Below are positions 1 through 8,317 of a stretch of 64,000 nt of DNA, piece after piece. How positions within the stretch are numbered: the first letter of the stretch is position 1; each line of letters opens with the position of its first letter. The notes under the pieces are model-generated. The model was not told the origin of the DNA. It saw only the letters and a list, made by a program, of their open reading frames with translations, and ran no database searches. Source of the stretch: Roseateles_C aquae (GTDB lineage Bacteria > Pseudomonadota > Gammaproteobacteria > Burkholderiales > Burkholderiaceae_C). The position numbers and the translations under genes are program-made. The stretch is from the NCBI RefSeq assembly GCF_032337115.1, contig NZ_JAVXZY010000001.1:186001-250000 (forward strand). Reading direction: 5' to 3'.

Positions 1-266
1 GCGCTGGGGACGATGATCTCCTTGAAGATCAGCTTCACCGCATCGGCAATCGGGGTCAGCAGGCCGTAGGGGCCGACGCGGTTCGGGCCCGGGCGGATCT
101 GCGACCAGCCAATCGCCTTGCGCTCCCACAGCGTCAGATAGGCGACGCAGATCATCAGCGGCGCGACGACGGCGATGATCTTCAACAGGCTCCAGACGAC
201 GGGCCAGATCAGCGGGGAGATGCCGCCGAAGAGCGCAGCGCCGGAGTGGTAGAGGCTCTCAATCAT
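1..266 (-). CDS. nuoH: NADH-quinone oxidoreductase subunit H (NuoH), N-terminal part
   Basis: Membrane subunit of complex I that helps form the quinone-binding chamber. Only the first 88 codons are in the window; the gene runs off the left edge. The visible protein begins MIESLYHSGAALFGG, has one hydrophobic helix around residues 15-43, then the family-typical WERKAIGWSQIRPGPNRVGP stretch that faces the quinone site. The ATG lies 4 bases after the nuoG stop codon, so it is the next gene of the nuo operon and probably translationally coupled. Identity is clear from the conserved loop; nothing can be said of the C-terminal part. Confidence 0.95.
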   Translation of the reverse strand, partial: MIESLYHSGAALFGGISPLIWPVVWSLLKIIAVVAPLMICVAYLTLWERKAIGWSQIRPGPNRVGPYGLLTPIADAVKLIFKEIIVPS

Positions 267-270
267 GGGG

Positions 271-2595
271 TCACACCTTGGCAATCGTCAGGCTGCCGAA
301 CGCAGCACCCAGCGCTGCCGTTTCGGGCAGGCCGGCCGGCACGCGGACGACGTTGGCGGGCAGCTTGGCATCGAGCTTGGCCGGCAGTTGCACCGTGCCC
401 GCACCATCCTGGCTGATGCTGACTTGCGCGCCATCGCTCAAACCGAGTCGCGTCCAGAGTGCCTGCGGCAACTGAGCCACGGCGGCCTTGCGGGCGTCTG
501 CGGTCAGTTGCAGCGACGTGGCGTGGCGCACCAGGGCGTCGGCGGCATAGATGGGCAACTCGGCCAGACGCTCGATGTCCTGGGCTTGGCCCAATTGAAC
601 GGCTGCAGCGCTGGCATTGCTGAGGCGTGCGCCGAGGTCGGCATCGACACCCAGGGCCTCGTTGCGAACTTGCTCCGAGCTCTCATAGCCAAAGCCTTGC
701 AGACCCAGCAGATTGCCCAGCACGCGCAGAATCTTCCAGCCCGGGCGGGTCTCCCCCAGCGGCTTGACGACACCGACAAAGCTCTGCAGGCGGCCTTCGG
801 CGTTGACGAAACTGCCCGAGGTTTCCGTGAACGGCGCCGTCGGCAGCAGCACGTCGGCGAAGTCCAGGCCGGTCTTGAAGGGGCTCATCACCACGACCAT
901 CTCGGCCGCATTGACCGCCTTGACCGCAGCGGCCGGATTGGCCGCATCCAACTTCGGATCGACGTTAAGCAGCAGCAGTGCCTTGGCCGGCTTGCTCGAC
1001 AGCAGTTCGCCGGCGTTTGCACCGCCCTGCCCTGGCAACGCCCTGACCAACTGGGCGCCGACCGTGTTGGCAGCGGCACTCAGGTAGCCGACGCTGGCGC
1101 CGACCTGCGTCGCAATCCAGTTCGCCATGCTCAGCAGGCTGGCCGCTTGCGGATGCTCGGCGGCGGCATTGCCCAGCAGCAGCGCCTTGCGCTGGCCCGA
1201 GAGCAGTGCGGCAGCGACGGCCTTGGCAGCCTCGGTGGCGGTGCCGGCAGCCGGTGCGGCCACGCCATTGGCCTCGGCGATGGCGGCGGCCACATTGGCG
1301 AGTTCCTGCACCCAGGCGCTCGGTGCGGCGGTGATGCGTGCAGCGAGCGGCAGCAGCCAGTCGTCTTCGGAAGCATGAAGTGCCAGCACCTTGGCGCCGT
1401 GACGGGCGGCCTGGCGCAGACGCTGGGCAAACAGCGGGTGATCCTTGCGCAGGAAGGAGCCGATGACGAAGGCGCGGTCCAGCGTCGTCAGCGAGGCGAT
1501 CGAGGTGCCCAGCCACTGGGCCTTGCCGGCCTCGGCGACGTTATCGAAGGCGCTGTGGCGCACACGGTAGTCGATGCTCTGGCTGCCCAGGCCGCGCACC
1601 AGCGCGCCGAGCAGATGCAGTTCCTCAACGGTGCTGTGTGCCGAGCCCAGCGCGGCGATGCTCGACGCACCGTGCTGATCCTTGATCGACTTCAGGCCGT
1701 TGGCCACGTACTCCAGCGCCACGGTCCAGTCGACGGCCTTCCACTGGCCGCCCTGCTTGATCATCGGCTGGGTCAGGCGAGCGTCGCTGTTCAGCGCCTC
1801 GTAGGAGAAGCGGTCGCGGTCGGCGATCCAGCACTCGTTGACGTCTTCGTTCTCCAGCGGCACGACACGCATCACCTGATTGCCCTTGACCTGAACAATC
1901 AGGTTGGCACCGGTGGAGTCATGCGGGCTGACGCTCTTGCGACGCGACAGCTCCCAGGTCCGCGCGCTGTAGCGGAAGGGCTTGCTGGTCAGCGCGCCGA
2001 CCGGGCAGATGTCGATCATGTTGCCGGACAGCTCGGAGTCCACCGTGCGGCCGACAAAGGTCTGGATCTCGCTGTGCTCGCCACGGTGGGCCATGCCCAG
2101 TTCCATCTGGCCGGCGATTTCCTGGCCGAAGCGGACGCAGCGCGTGCAATGGATGCAGCGGCTCATCTCTTCCATCGAGACCAGCGGGCCGACGTTCTTG
2201 TGGAAGACGACGCGCTTCTCTTCGGCGTAGCGCGACTTCGTGCCGCCATAGCCAACGGCCAAGTCTTGCAGCTGGCACTCGCCGCCCTGATCGCAGATCG
2301 GGCAATCCAGCGGGTGGTTAATCAGCAGAAACTCCATCACGCCCTGCTGGGCCTTGATGGCTTTCTCGCTCTTGGTGCGCACAATCATGCCTTGCGTCAC
2401 CGGCGTGGCGCAGGCAGGCATGGGCTTGGGCGCCTTCTCCACATCCACCAGGCACATGCGGCAGTTGGCGGCGATGGAGAGCTTCTTGTGATAGCAGAAG
2501 TGCGGGATATAGGTACCGGCCTTCTCGGCAGCATGCATGACCATGCTGCCTTCGAGGACCTCTACCTTCTTGCCGTCGAGTTCGATTTCAACCAT
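271..2595 (-). CDS. nuoG: NADH-quinone oxidoreductase subunit G (NuoG)
   Basis: Large iron-sulfur subunit of the complex I peripheral arm, 774 residues, carrying electrons from NuoF toward NuoI and NuoB. The N-terminal 2Fe-2S domain shows C34, then NCRMC and PACATPV. The HPLDCPICDQGGEC region near residue 95-115 supplies the His/Cys ligands of the next cluster, and CIHCTRC (about 147-153) with CPVGALTSK (about 199) supplies a 4Fe-4S cluster. The rest is the molybdopterin-oxidoreductase-like fold without cofactor function. Length is normal for betaproteobacteria. It lies between nuoF (31-base gap) and nuoH. Confidence 0.97.
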   Translation of the reverse strand: MVEIELDGKKVEVLEGSMVMHAAEKAGTYIPHFCYHKKLSIAANCRMCLVDVEKAPKPMPACATPVTQGMIVRTKSEKAIKAQQGVMEFLLINHPLDCPICDQGGECQLQDLAVGYGGTKSRYAEEKRVVFHKNVGPLVSMEEMSRCIHCTRCVRFGQEIAGQMELGMAHRGEHSEIQTFVGRTVDSELSGNMIDICPVGALTSKPFRYSARTWELSRRKSVSPHDSTGANLIVQVKGNQVMRVVPLENEDVNECWIADRDRFSYEALNSDARLTQPMIKQGGQWKAVDWTVALEYVANGLKSIKDQHGASSIAALGSAHSTVEELHLLGALVRGLGSQSIDYRVRHSAFDNVAEAGKAQWLGTSIASLTTLDRAFVIGSFLRKDHPLFAQRLRQAARHGAKVLALHASEDDWLLPLAARITAAPSAWVQELANVAAAIAEANGVAAPAAGTATEAAKAVAAALLSGQRKALLLGNAAAEHPQAASLLSMANWIATQVGASVGYLSAAANTVGAQLVRALPGQGGANAGELLSSKPAKALLLLNVDPKLDAANPAAAVKAVNAAEMVVVMSPFKTGLDFADVLLPTAPFTETSGSFVNAEGRLQSFVGVVKPLGETRPGWKILRVLGNLLGLQGFGYESSEQVRNEALGVDADLGARLSNASAAAVQLGQAQDIERLAELPIYAADALVRHATSLQLTADARKAAVAQLPQALWTRLGLSDGAQVSISQDGAGTVQLPAKLDAKLPANVVRVPAGLPETAALGAAFGSLTIAKV

Positions 2596-2626
2596 AGCTT
2601 GTCCTGGTTCTTTCCTGGCTGCTCGA

Positions 2627-3964
2627 TCAGGCCGCCACCAGGGCCGTCTTGTGTTCGATCAGATGCACGAACTCGTGCTTGTAATGCTTGATCATGGCCC
2701 GCACCGGCATCGCCGCCGCATCGCCGAGCGCGCAGATGGTGCGGCCCTGGATGTTGTCGGCAACCGAGTTCAGCAGGTCGATGTCTTCCGGGCGGCCCTG
2801 GCCGTTGGCAATGCGCTCAACCACGCGATGCATCCAGCCCGTGCCTTCGCGGCAGGGCGTGCACTGACCGCAGGATTCGTGGGCATAGAAGTAGGACAGA
2901 CGCAGCAGGCTCTTGACCATGCAACGGCTGTCGTCCATCACGATGACGGCACCCGAGCCCAGCATCGAACCGGCCTTGGCGATGGAGTCATAGTCCATCG
3001 TGCAGTCCATCATGATGTTGGCCGGCAGCACCGGCGACGAGGAGCCGCCAGGGATCACGGCCTTCAGCGTGCGGCCCTTGCGCACACCGCCAGCGAGCTC
3101 CAGCAGCTTGGCAAACGGCGTGCCCAGCGGAATTTCGTAATTGCCGGGGCGCTCGACGTCACCCGAGACCGAGAAGATCTTGGTGCCACCGTTATTGGGC
3201 TTGCCGATTTCCAGGTACGGCTGGCCGCCGTTGCGGATGATCCAGGGCACCGCGGCAAAGGTCTCGGTGTTGTTGATCGTGGTCGGCTTGCCGTAGAGGC
3301 CAAAGCTGGCCGGGAACGGCGGCTTGAAGCGCGGTTGGCCCTTCTTGCCTTCCAGCGATTCCAGCAGCGCGGTTTCCTCGCCGCAGATATAGGCGCCAAA
3401 GCCATGGTGGGCGTGCAGCTGGAAGCTGAAGCCCGAACCGAGGATGTTGTCACCGAGCAGACCGGCGGCACGGGCTTCCTCGAGGGCCGCCTCGAAGCGC
3501 TCATAGACCTCGAAGATCTCGCCGTGGATGTAGTTGTAGCCCACCTTGATGCCCATCGCGTAGGCAGCAATCGCCATGCCTTCGATGACGATATGGGGGT
3601 TGAACATCAGAATGTCGCGGTCCTTGCAGGTGCCCGGTTCGCCCTCGTCGGAGTTGCAGACCAGGTACTTGGCGCCGGGGAACTGACGCGGCATGAAGCT
3701 CCACTTCAGCCCTGTCGGGAAGCCGGCACCGCCACGGCCGCGCAGGCCTGAGGTCTTGACTTCAGCGATCACTTGATCGGAGCTGAGGCCTTCGCCGCCA
3801 TCCTTGCCCAGGATCTTGCGCAGCGCTGCATAGCCGCCGCGGGCTTCGTAGTCCTTCAGGCTCCAGTTGCTGCCGTTCAGGCCGGCATAGATCTGGGCGC
3901 CGATATGGCGGTCGTGGAAACAGGTCTCGACGCCGGTCGATTGAAACTTGGAGAGATCCAGCAT
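2627..3964 (-). CDS. nuoF: NADH-quinone oxidoreductase subunit F (NuoF)
   Basis: Entry subunit of complex I, 445 residues, binding NADH, FMN and the N3 4Fe-4S cluster. Visible signatures are the glycine-rich GRGGAGFPTGLKW near residue 75 (NADH/FMN site), GAYICGEETALLESLEG near residue 190, and ESCGQCTPCREGTGWM near residue 365, with the fourth cluster cysteine in TICALGDAA near residue 408. The N-terminus MLDLSKFQSTGVETCFHDRH fits the family. It follows nuoE by 12 bases in the nuo operon. No anomalies seen. Confidence 0.97.
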   Translation of the reverse strand: MLDLSKFQSTGVETCFHDRHIGAQIYAGLNGSNWSLKDYEARGGYAALRKILGKDGGEGLSSDQVIAEVKTSGLRGRGGAGFPTGLKWSFMPRQFPGAKYLVCNSDEGEPGTCKDRDILMFNPHIVIEGMAIAAYAMGIKVGYNYIHGEIFEVYERFEAALEEARAAGLLGDNILGSGFSFQLHAHHGFGAYICGEETALLESLEGKKGQPRFKPPFPASFGLYGKPTTINNTETFAAVPWIIRNGGQPYLEIGKPNNGGTKIFSVSGDVERPGNYEIPLGTPFAKLLELAGGVRKGRTLKAVIPGGSSSPVLPANIMMDCTMDYDSIAKAGSMLGSGAVIVMDDSRCMVKSLLRLSYFYAHESCGQCTPCREGTGWMHRVVERIANGQGRPEDIDLLNSVADNIQGRTICALGDAAAMPVRAMIKHYKHEFVHLIEHKTALVAA

Positions 3965-3976
3965 GCTTCTCGTCCC

Positions 3977-4486
3977 TCAGTTCTTGGCGTTGGCTTTGAG
4001 CACGTCGACGAGTTCGTCGAGGCGTTCATGGCTCATGAAGCTGCACATCTGGCGATCGTTCACCAGCATCACCGGCGCGTCGGCGCAGGCGCCCAGGCAT
4101 TCGCTCTTCTGCACGGTGAACAGGCCATCGGCCGTCGTGCCGCCCTCTTCCACGCCCAACTTGTGGCACAGATGATCCAGCGCCTGCTGGCCGTGGCGCA
4201 ACTGGCAAGGCAGATTGGTGCAGACGTTCAGCTTGAACTTGCCCAGCTGCCGCTGGTTGTACATGTTGTAGAAGGTCGTGACCTCGTACACCGCAATTGC
4301 CGGCATGCCCAGGTAGGCGGCGATGACGTCTTCGCTTTCGCGCGACACATAGCCCTGCTCCTGCTGCACGATGGACAGGCAGGCCATCACGGCCGACTGT
4401 TTCTGCTCGGCCGGGTACTTGGCGACCTCACGGTCGAAGCGCGCGCGCGTGGCGTCGCTCAACACATATTCTTTGCTGCTGCTCAT
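3977..4486 (-). CDS. nuoE: NADH-quinone oxidoreductase subunit E (NuoE)
   Basis: 24-kDa-type subunit of complex I with a thioredoxin-like 2Fe-2S domain; it sits beside NuoF. The four ligands are visible as CTNLPC and ECLGACADAP in the C-terminal half. I chose the ATG at 4486 (MSSSKEYVLSD, 169 residues). The longest reading frame starts at 4522, but that start would overlap the end of nuoD by 26 bases and adds residues unlike the family. With this start the gene begins 10 bases after nuoD. Confidence 0.95.
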   Translation of the reverse strand: MSSSKEYVLSDATRARFDREVAKYPAEQKQSAVMACLSIVQQEQGYVSRESEDVIAAYLGMPAIAVYEVTTFYNMYNQRQLGKFKLNVCTNLPCQLRHGQQALDHLCHKLGVEEGGTTADGLFTVQKSECLGACADAPVMLVNDRQMCSFMSHERLDELVDVLKANAKN

Positions 4487-4496
4487 CGCTCGCCCA

Positions 4497-5750
4497 TCAA
4501 CGGTCAATTTCGCCGAACACAATGTCCATCGTGCCGATCACCGCCACCGCGTCGGCAATCATGTGGCCGCGCGACATCTCATCCAATGCAGCCAGATGCG
4601 CAAAGCCAGGCGCACGGATCTTCAGGCGGTAAGGCTTGTTGGCGCCATCACTGACGATGTAGATGCCGAACTCGCCCTTCGGATGCTCAACGGCCGCATA
4701 GGCCTCGCCTTCGGGTACGCGGAAGCCTTCGGTGAAGAGCTTGAAGTGGTGGATCAGCTCTTCCATGTTCGACTTCATGTCAACACGCGAAGGTGGCGCC
4801 ACCTTGTGGTTATCGGTGATGACCGGGCCGGGGTTCTTGCGCAGCCAGTCCACGCACTGTTTGATGATGCGGTTGGACTGGCGCATTTCCTCGACGCGCA
4901 CCACATAACGGTCATAGGTATCGCCGTTGGTGCCGACGGGAATGTCGAAATCCATCTTGGCGTAGACATCGTAGGGCTGGCTCTTGCGCAGATCCCAAGG
5001 AATGCCCGAACCGCGCAGCATGGCGCCGGTGAAGCCCATGTTCAGCGCGCGTTCCGGCGACACCACGCCAATGCCCACGGTGCGCTGCTTCCAGATCCGG
5101 TTGTCGGTCAGCAGGGTTTCGTAGTCGTCGACGTTCTTGGGGAAGCGGTTGCAGAAGTCTTCGATGAAGTCCAGCAGCGAGCCCGAACGGTTCTCGTTCA
5201 GCTTGGCGATGGTCTTGGCATTCTTGATTTTGCTGACCTTGTACTGCGGCATCACGTCCGGCAGGTCGCGGTAGACGCCACCGGGACGGAAGTAGGCCGC
5301 GTGCATGCGCGCGCCCGACACCGCCTCGTACATATCGAACAAGTCCTCACGCTCGCGGAAGCAGTAGATGAGGATGTTCATCGCGCCGCAGTCCAGGCCA
5401 TGGCAGCCCAGCCACAGCAGGTGGTTCAGCAGACGCGTGATCTCGGCAAACATCACCCGGATGTATTGCGCGCGCTCGGGCACCTCGACGCCGAGCATCT
5501 TCTCGATGGCCAGGCAGTAGGCGTGCTCATTGGCCATCATCGACACATAGTCGAGACGGTCCATATAGGGCAGCGACTGAATGTAGGTCTTGCTCTCGGC
5601 CAGCTTCTCAGTGGCGCGGTGCAACAGGCCGATGTGGGGGTCGGCACGCTGAATCACTTCACCGTCCAGTTCCAGCACCAGGCGCAGCACGCCGTGGGCG
5701 GCCGGATGCTGCGGACCGAAGTTCAGGGTGTAGTTCTTGATGTCTGCCAT
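4497..5750 (-). CDS. nuoD: NADH-quinone oxidoreductase subunit D (NuoD)
   Basis: 49-kDa-type subunit of complex I, 417 residues, related to NiFe hydrogenase large subunits; with NuoB it forms the quinone reduction site. The N-terminal NFGPQHPAAHGVLRL is the family hallmark containing the quinone-site histidine, and the C-terminus GTMDIVFGEIDR is likewise conserved. It is a separate gene from nuoC (not a nuoCD fusion as in E. coli), separated by an 86-base spacer that contains a short GC-rich hairpin. Confidence 0.97.
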   Translation of the reverse strand: MADIKNYTLNFGPQHPAAHGVLRLVLELDGEVIQRADPHIGLLHRATEKLAESKTYIQSLPYMDRLDYVSMMANEHAYCLAIEKMLGVEVPERAQYIRVMFAEITRLLNHLLWLGCHGLDCGAMNILIYCFREREDLFDMYEAVSGARMHAAYFRPGGVYRDLPDVMPQYKVSKIKNAKTIAKLNENRSGSLLDFIEDFCNRFPKNVDDYETLLTDNRIWKQRTVGIGVVSPERALNMGFTGAMLRGSGIPWDLRKSQPYDVYAKMDFDIPVGTNGDTYDRYVVRVEEMRQSNRIIKQCVDWLRKNPGPVITDNHKVAPPSRVDMKSNMEELIHHFKLFTEGFRVPEGEAYAAVEHPKGEFGIYIVSDGANKPYRLKIRAPGFAHLAALDEMSRGHMIADAVAVIGTMDIVFGEIDR

Positions 5751-5764
5751 GGATCAGGACTCCC

Positions 5765-5830
5765 GCCGGGCCATCGCAATCGAGGCCTGCGCCCCTTGGC
5801 GGGGCAGCGAACGAATATGAGCGTGGGAAC
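5765..5830. repeat. GC-rich hairpin in the nuoC-nuoD spacer
   Basis: The spacer between nuoC and nuoD carries a short inverted repeat, GCCCC-gccaa-GGGGC on the minus strand, followed on that strand by the GC-rich segment GGCCCGGCGGGAG just ahead of nuoD. It resembles the palindromic intergenic elements common in Burkholderiales genomes, but copy number cannot be judged from one window. It could act as an mRNA stabiliser or processing site between co-transcribed genes. Confidence 0.4.
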
Positions 5831-5836
5831 GGATCA

Positions 5837-6433
5837 TCAGAGTCCGCCGTAGTTGTCTTCGCGAATGACGCGCGGCGTGATCTCACGCGGCTCAATCGTC
5901 ACCGGCTGGTAGATCACGCGCTTTTGCTCGGCGTCGTAGCGCATCTCGACGTGGCCCGAGGTCGGGAAGTCCTTGCGCATCGGGTGGCCGATGAAGCCGT
6001 AGTCCGTCAGGATGCGACGCAGATCTTCGTGACCTTCAAAGATGATGCCGAACAGATCGAAGGCTTCGCGCTCGAACCAGTTGGCCGAGTTCCAGATCGG
6101 GGTCAGCGCGGCGACGCATGGGAAGTCGTCATCGGCAGCAAAGACCTTCAGGCGCAGGCGCCAGTTCTTGTTGACCGACAGCAGGTGCGAGGACACCGCG
6201 TAACGAGGGCCTTCGTAGCCGCCATCCTTGTAGCTGCTGTAGTCCAGGCCGCAGAGGTCGATCAGCTGTTCGAAGCGCAGCTCGGAGTGATCGCGCAAGG
6301 TCTTGGCCACGGCCAGATAGTCGGCCGGCGAAACGCGGATGGTGATTTCGTCGAACTGGCGCTTCAGTTCCAGAATCTGCGCGCCCAGCACCTTTTCCAG
6401 GGTGGCCTGCAGGGTGTCGAGTTTGATGCTCAT
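5837..6433 (-). CDS. nuoC: NADH-quinone oxidoreductase subunit C (NuoC)
   Basis: 30-kDa-type subunit of complex I, 198 residues, a structural part of the peripheral arm contacting NuoD. The conserved block FEREAFDLFGIIFEGHEDLRRI appears here as EREAFDLFGIIFEGHEDLRR at about residues 122-141, followed by GHPMRKDFPTSGHVEMRYD. Length is normal for a stand-alone NuoC. It starts MSIKLDTLQ and follows nuoB by 15 bases. Confidence 0.97.
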   Translation of the reverse strand: MSIKLDTLQATLEKVLGAQILELKRQFDEITIRVSPADYLAVAKTLRDHSELRFEQLIDLCGLDYSSYKDGGYEGPRYAVSSHLLSVNKNWRLRLKVFAADDDFPCVAALTPIWNSANWFEREAFDLFGIIFEGHEDLRRILTDYGFIGHPMRKDFPTSGHVEMRYDAEQKRVIYQPVTIEPREITPRVIREDNYGGL

Positions 6434-6448
6434 GTCTGCCCTGCCCCT

Positions 6449-6925
6449 TCAGCGTGCGATCGTGTTTTCGCGGCGGATCTTGGCTTGCAGCTGCAAGATG
6501 CCGTAGAGCAGCGCTTCCGCGGTCGGTGGGCAGCCGGGCACGTAGACGTCGACCGGCACAATGCGATCGCAGCCCCGCACGACCGAGTAGCTGTAGTGGT
6601 AGTAGCCGCCGCCGTTGGCGCAGGAACCCATGGAGAGCACCCAGCGCGGCTCGGCCATCTGGTCGTAGACCTTGCGCAGTGCCGGTGCCATCTTGTTGCA
6701 CAGCGTGCCGGCAACGATCATCAGATCGGACTGGCGTGGACTGGGGCGGAACAGCATGCCGAAGCGGTCAATGTCATAACGGGCCGCGCCCGCATGCATC
6801 ATCTCGACCGCGCAGCAGGCCAGACCAAAGGTCATCGGCCACAGCGAACCGGTCTTGGACCAGTTGATCAGCTTGTCCACCGAGGTGGTGACGAAGCCTT
6901 CCTTCAATACGCCTTCAATACCCAT
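6449..6925 (-). CDS. nuoB: NADH-quinone oxidoreductase subunit B (NuoB)
   Basis: PSST-type subunit, 158 residues, which holds cluster N2, the last iron-sulfur centre before quinone. The tandem cysteines are visible in FGLACCAVEMMH (about residues 34-45), with the other ligands in SMGSCANGGGYYHYSYSVVRGC and YVPGCPPTAEALLYGI. The start MGIEGVLKEGFVTT is standard for the order. It is separated from nuoA by a 129-base spacer packed with hairpins. Confidence 0.97.
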   Translation of the reverse strand: MGIEGVLKEGFVTTSVDKLINWSKTGSLWPMTFGLACCAVEMMHAGAARYDIDRFGMLFRPSPRQSDLMIVAGTLCNKMAPALRKVYDQMAEPRWVLSMGSCANGGGYYHYSYSVVRGCDRIVPVDVYVPGCPPTAEALLYGILQLQAKIRRENTIAR

Positions 6926-6974
6926 TGCAAGCTCTCATTCATCGCAACCACCGGGGCCGAGCGCCGGGCCGCCC

Positions 6975-7044
6975 CAAGCCGACCCGCGTGCCAGCCAGTC
7001 GGCTGGCGTCCCCTCGGGGGACCGCCCAACGTACCCGTTGGGCG
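6975..7044. repeat. Array of three hairpins in the nuoA-nuoB spacer
   Basis: Three perfect inverted repeats lie back to back: GCCAGCC-agtc-GGCTGGC, TCCCC-tc-GGGGGA, and CGCCCAACG-tacc-CGTTGGGCG. None is followed by a T-run on the minus strand, so a simple terminator is unlikely within the nuo operon. The arrangement looks like a REP-type intergenic element. It would lie in the mRNA between nuoA and nuoB and could mark a processing or stability point. Confidence 0.6.
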
Positions 7045-7054
7045 AGGGGCTTCA

Positions 7055-7414
7055 TCATTCCCAATCCAGGGCGCCCTTTTTCCATTCATAGGCAAAGCCC
7101 ACGACCAGAATGCCCAGGAAAATCATCATGGCCCAGAAACCTGCCGAACCAATCTCGCGCAACGACACCGCCCACGGGAACAGGAAGGCAATTTCCAGGT
7201 CAAACAAGATGAAGAGAATGGCCACGAGGTAATAGCGCACATCAAACTTCATGCGCGCGTCTTCAAAGGCCTCGAAGCCGCATTCGTAGGGGGAGTTTTT
7301 GGCCTGATCCGGCCGATTGGGTCCGAGCAGATAGCCCAGCAACTGTGGCGCTATACCTACCACTGCGCCGACCAAGATGAAGAGGATGACGGGGAGGTAC
7401 TGTTCCAGACTCAC
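7055..7414 (-). CDS. nuoA: NADH-quinone oxidoreductase subunit A (NuoA)
   Basis: Small membrane subunit of complex I, 119 residues, first gene of the nuo operon. Three transmembrane helices are evident (about residues 7-29, 62-82, 90-110), and the SPYECGFEAFEDARMKFDVR loop contains the cysteine that contacts the quinone chamber. I chose the GTG at 7414, which gives MSLEQYLPVILFILVG, the usual N-terminus. An upstream ATG in frame at 7483 adds 23 unrelated residues. The 235 bases up to the tRNA gene form the operon leader. Confidence 0.93.
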   Translation of the reverse strand: MSLEQYLPVILFILVGAVVGIAPQLLGYLLGPNRPDQAKNSPYECGFEAFEDARMKFDVRYYLVAILFILFDLEIAFLFPWAVSLREIGSAGFWAMMIFLGILVVGFAYEWKKGALDWE

Positions 7415-7649
7415 AGCAGGTGCTCTCGGTTGCGCTGCCAATCCAGCCTCCAGGCAGATCGACAGCTTTTTCGACAAAAGCAACGGGCGCGCCGCCAGCG
7501 GTTGATAAAAACCACCTACGGACTGCGCCCGCCTTGTCCCTTCTGCAAACCACTGAGAGCAGCTTGCGACAGGGCGCTCCGACCAACTTCACAACGCATC
7601 GTCAGGCTCCGACCCTCTGATGTTAACCCACGAAGTTGACCGATATGTT

Positions 7650-7734
7650 TGGTGCCGACGGCGAGACTCGAACTCGCACAGCTTTCGCCACTACCCCCTC
7701 AAGATAGCGTGTCTACCAATTTCACCACGTCGGC
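7650..7734 (-). tRNA. tRNA-Leu (anticodon GAG)
   Basis: Read on the minus strand the 85-base segment folds as a class II tRNA. The acceptor arm is GCCGACG/CGTCGGC with encoded ACCA, the D-loop contains TTGGTAGACAC, the anticodon stem is CTATC/GGTAG (one G-T pair), and the 7-base loop TTGAGGG gives anticodon GAG at 7698-7700. A variable arm follows (TGGCGAAAGCTGT), then T-arm GCGAG-TTCGAGT-CTCGC. Its position between secG and nuoA is the usual one in Burkholderiales. Confidence 0.97.
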
Positions 7735-7813
7735 TGTATTTCACTGTCTGATGGCTTGAGGATTGCTTCCCAGACAGCCTTGAATTCTATATCGCTTTTT
7801 CAGGCCCTCAGAC

Positions 7814-7883
7814 CAAAAAACGACATTTTTGTCATCGACTCACGCTGGATGGCGCCATCGCAAAAACGCAATGGCGCGAGTGA
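7814..7883 (-). terminator. Candidate terminator after secG
   Basis: Downstream of secG on the minus strand there are two short hairpins: GCCATTGC-gttttt-GCGATGGC, then GACA-aaaa-TGTC followed by GTTTTTT. The second, with its T-run, resembles a weak intrinsic terminator before the tRNA-Leu gene. The stem is only about 4-5 pairs, so some readthrough would be expected. Confidence 0.4.
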
Positions 7884-8249
7884 TCAGCGCGAGGCGGCCG
7901 GTGCTGCAGCGTCAGGAATTGCGGCGGCGCCAGAAGCAGCCACGGCAGGTGCCGAAGCGGCCACCGGTGCAGCACGCTCCAGCACGTTGTCAGACGTCGC
8001 GCCGACACTGCGATGGCTGCCCAGGTAGGCCAGCGCCAGCGTGCAGGTGAAGAACAGCGTGGCGCAGATCGCCGTGCTGCGCGACAGGAAGTTGGCGCTG
8101 CCGGTAGCGCCGAATAGGCTGCCCGACGCGCCGCTACCGAAAGACGCACCCATATCGGCGCCCTTGCCATGCTGGACCAGCACCAGGCCGATCATCGTCA
8201 GTGCGCTCAGCAGCTGCACCACCAGAACCAGATTCATGAACACTTGCAT
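7884..8249 (-). CDS. secG: Preprotein translocase subunit SecG
   Basis: Small accessory subunit of the SecYEG channel, 121 residues. It starts MQVFMNLVLVVQLLSALTMI, has two membrane helices (about residues 3-23 and 56-76) joined by the family loop LVQHGKGADMGASFGSGASG, and ends in a low-complexity Ala/Pro-rich tail. Its place between tpiA and tRNA-Leu/nuo is conserved in betaproteobacteria. The tail is not diagnostic; the loop is. Confidence 0.96.
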   Translation of the reverse strand: MQVFMNLVLVVQLLSALTMIGLVLVQHGKGADMGASFGSGASGSLFGATGSANFLSRSTAICATLFFTCTLALAYLGSHRSVGATSDNVLERAAPVAASAPAVAASGAAAIPDAAAPAASR

Positions 8250-8317
8250 TTCGCTTCTCCAGGATCACAGGACAGAGCGTCACCTTCAGCGGCGCTCCAT
8301 TGATTTGTTATGAATAC

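Noticed and set aside
265..2691. An 808-codon open frame on the plus strand
   Set aside because: It is antisense to nuoG, which has all its iron-sulfur motifs; the composition is typical of a mirror frame.
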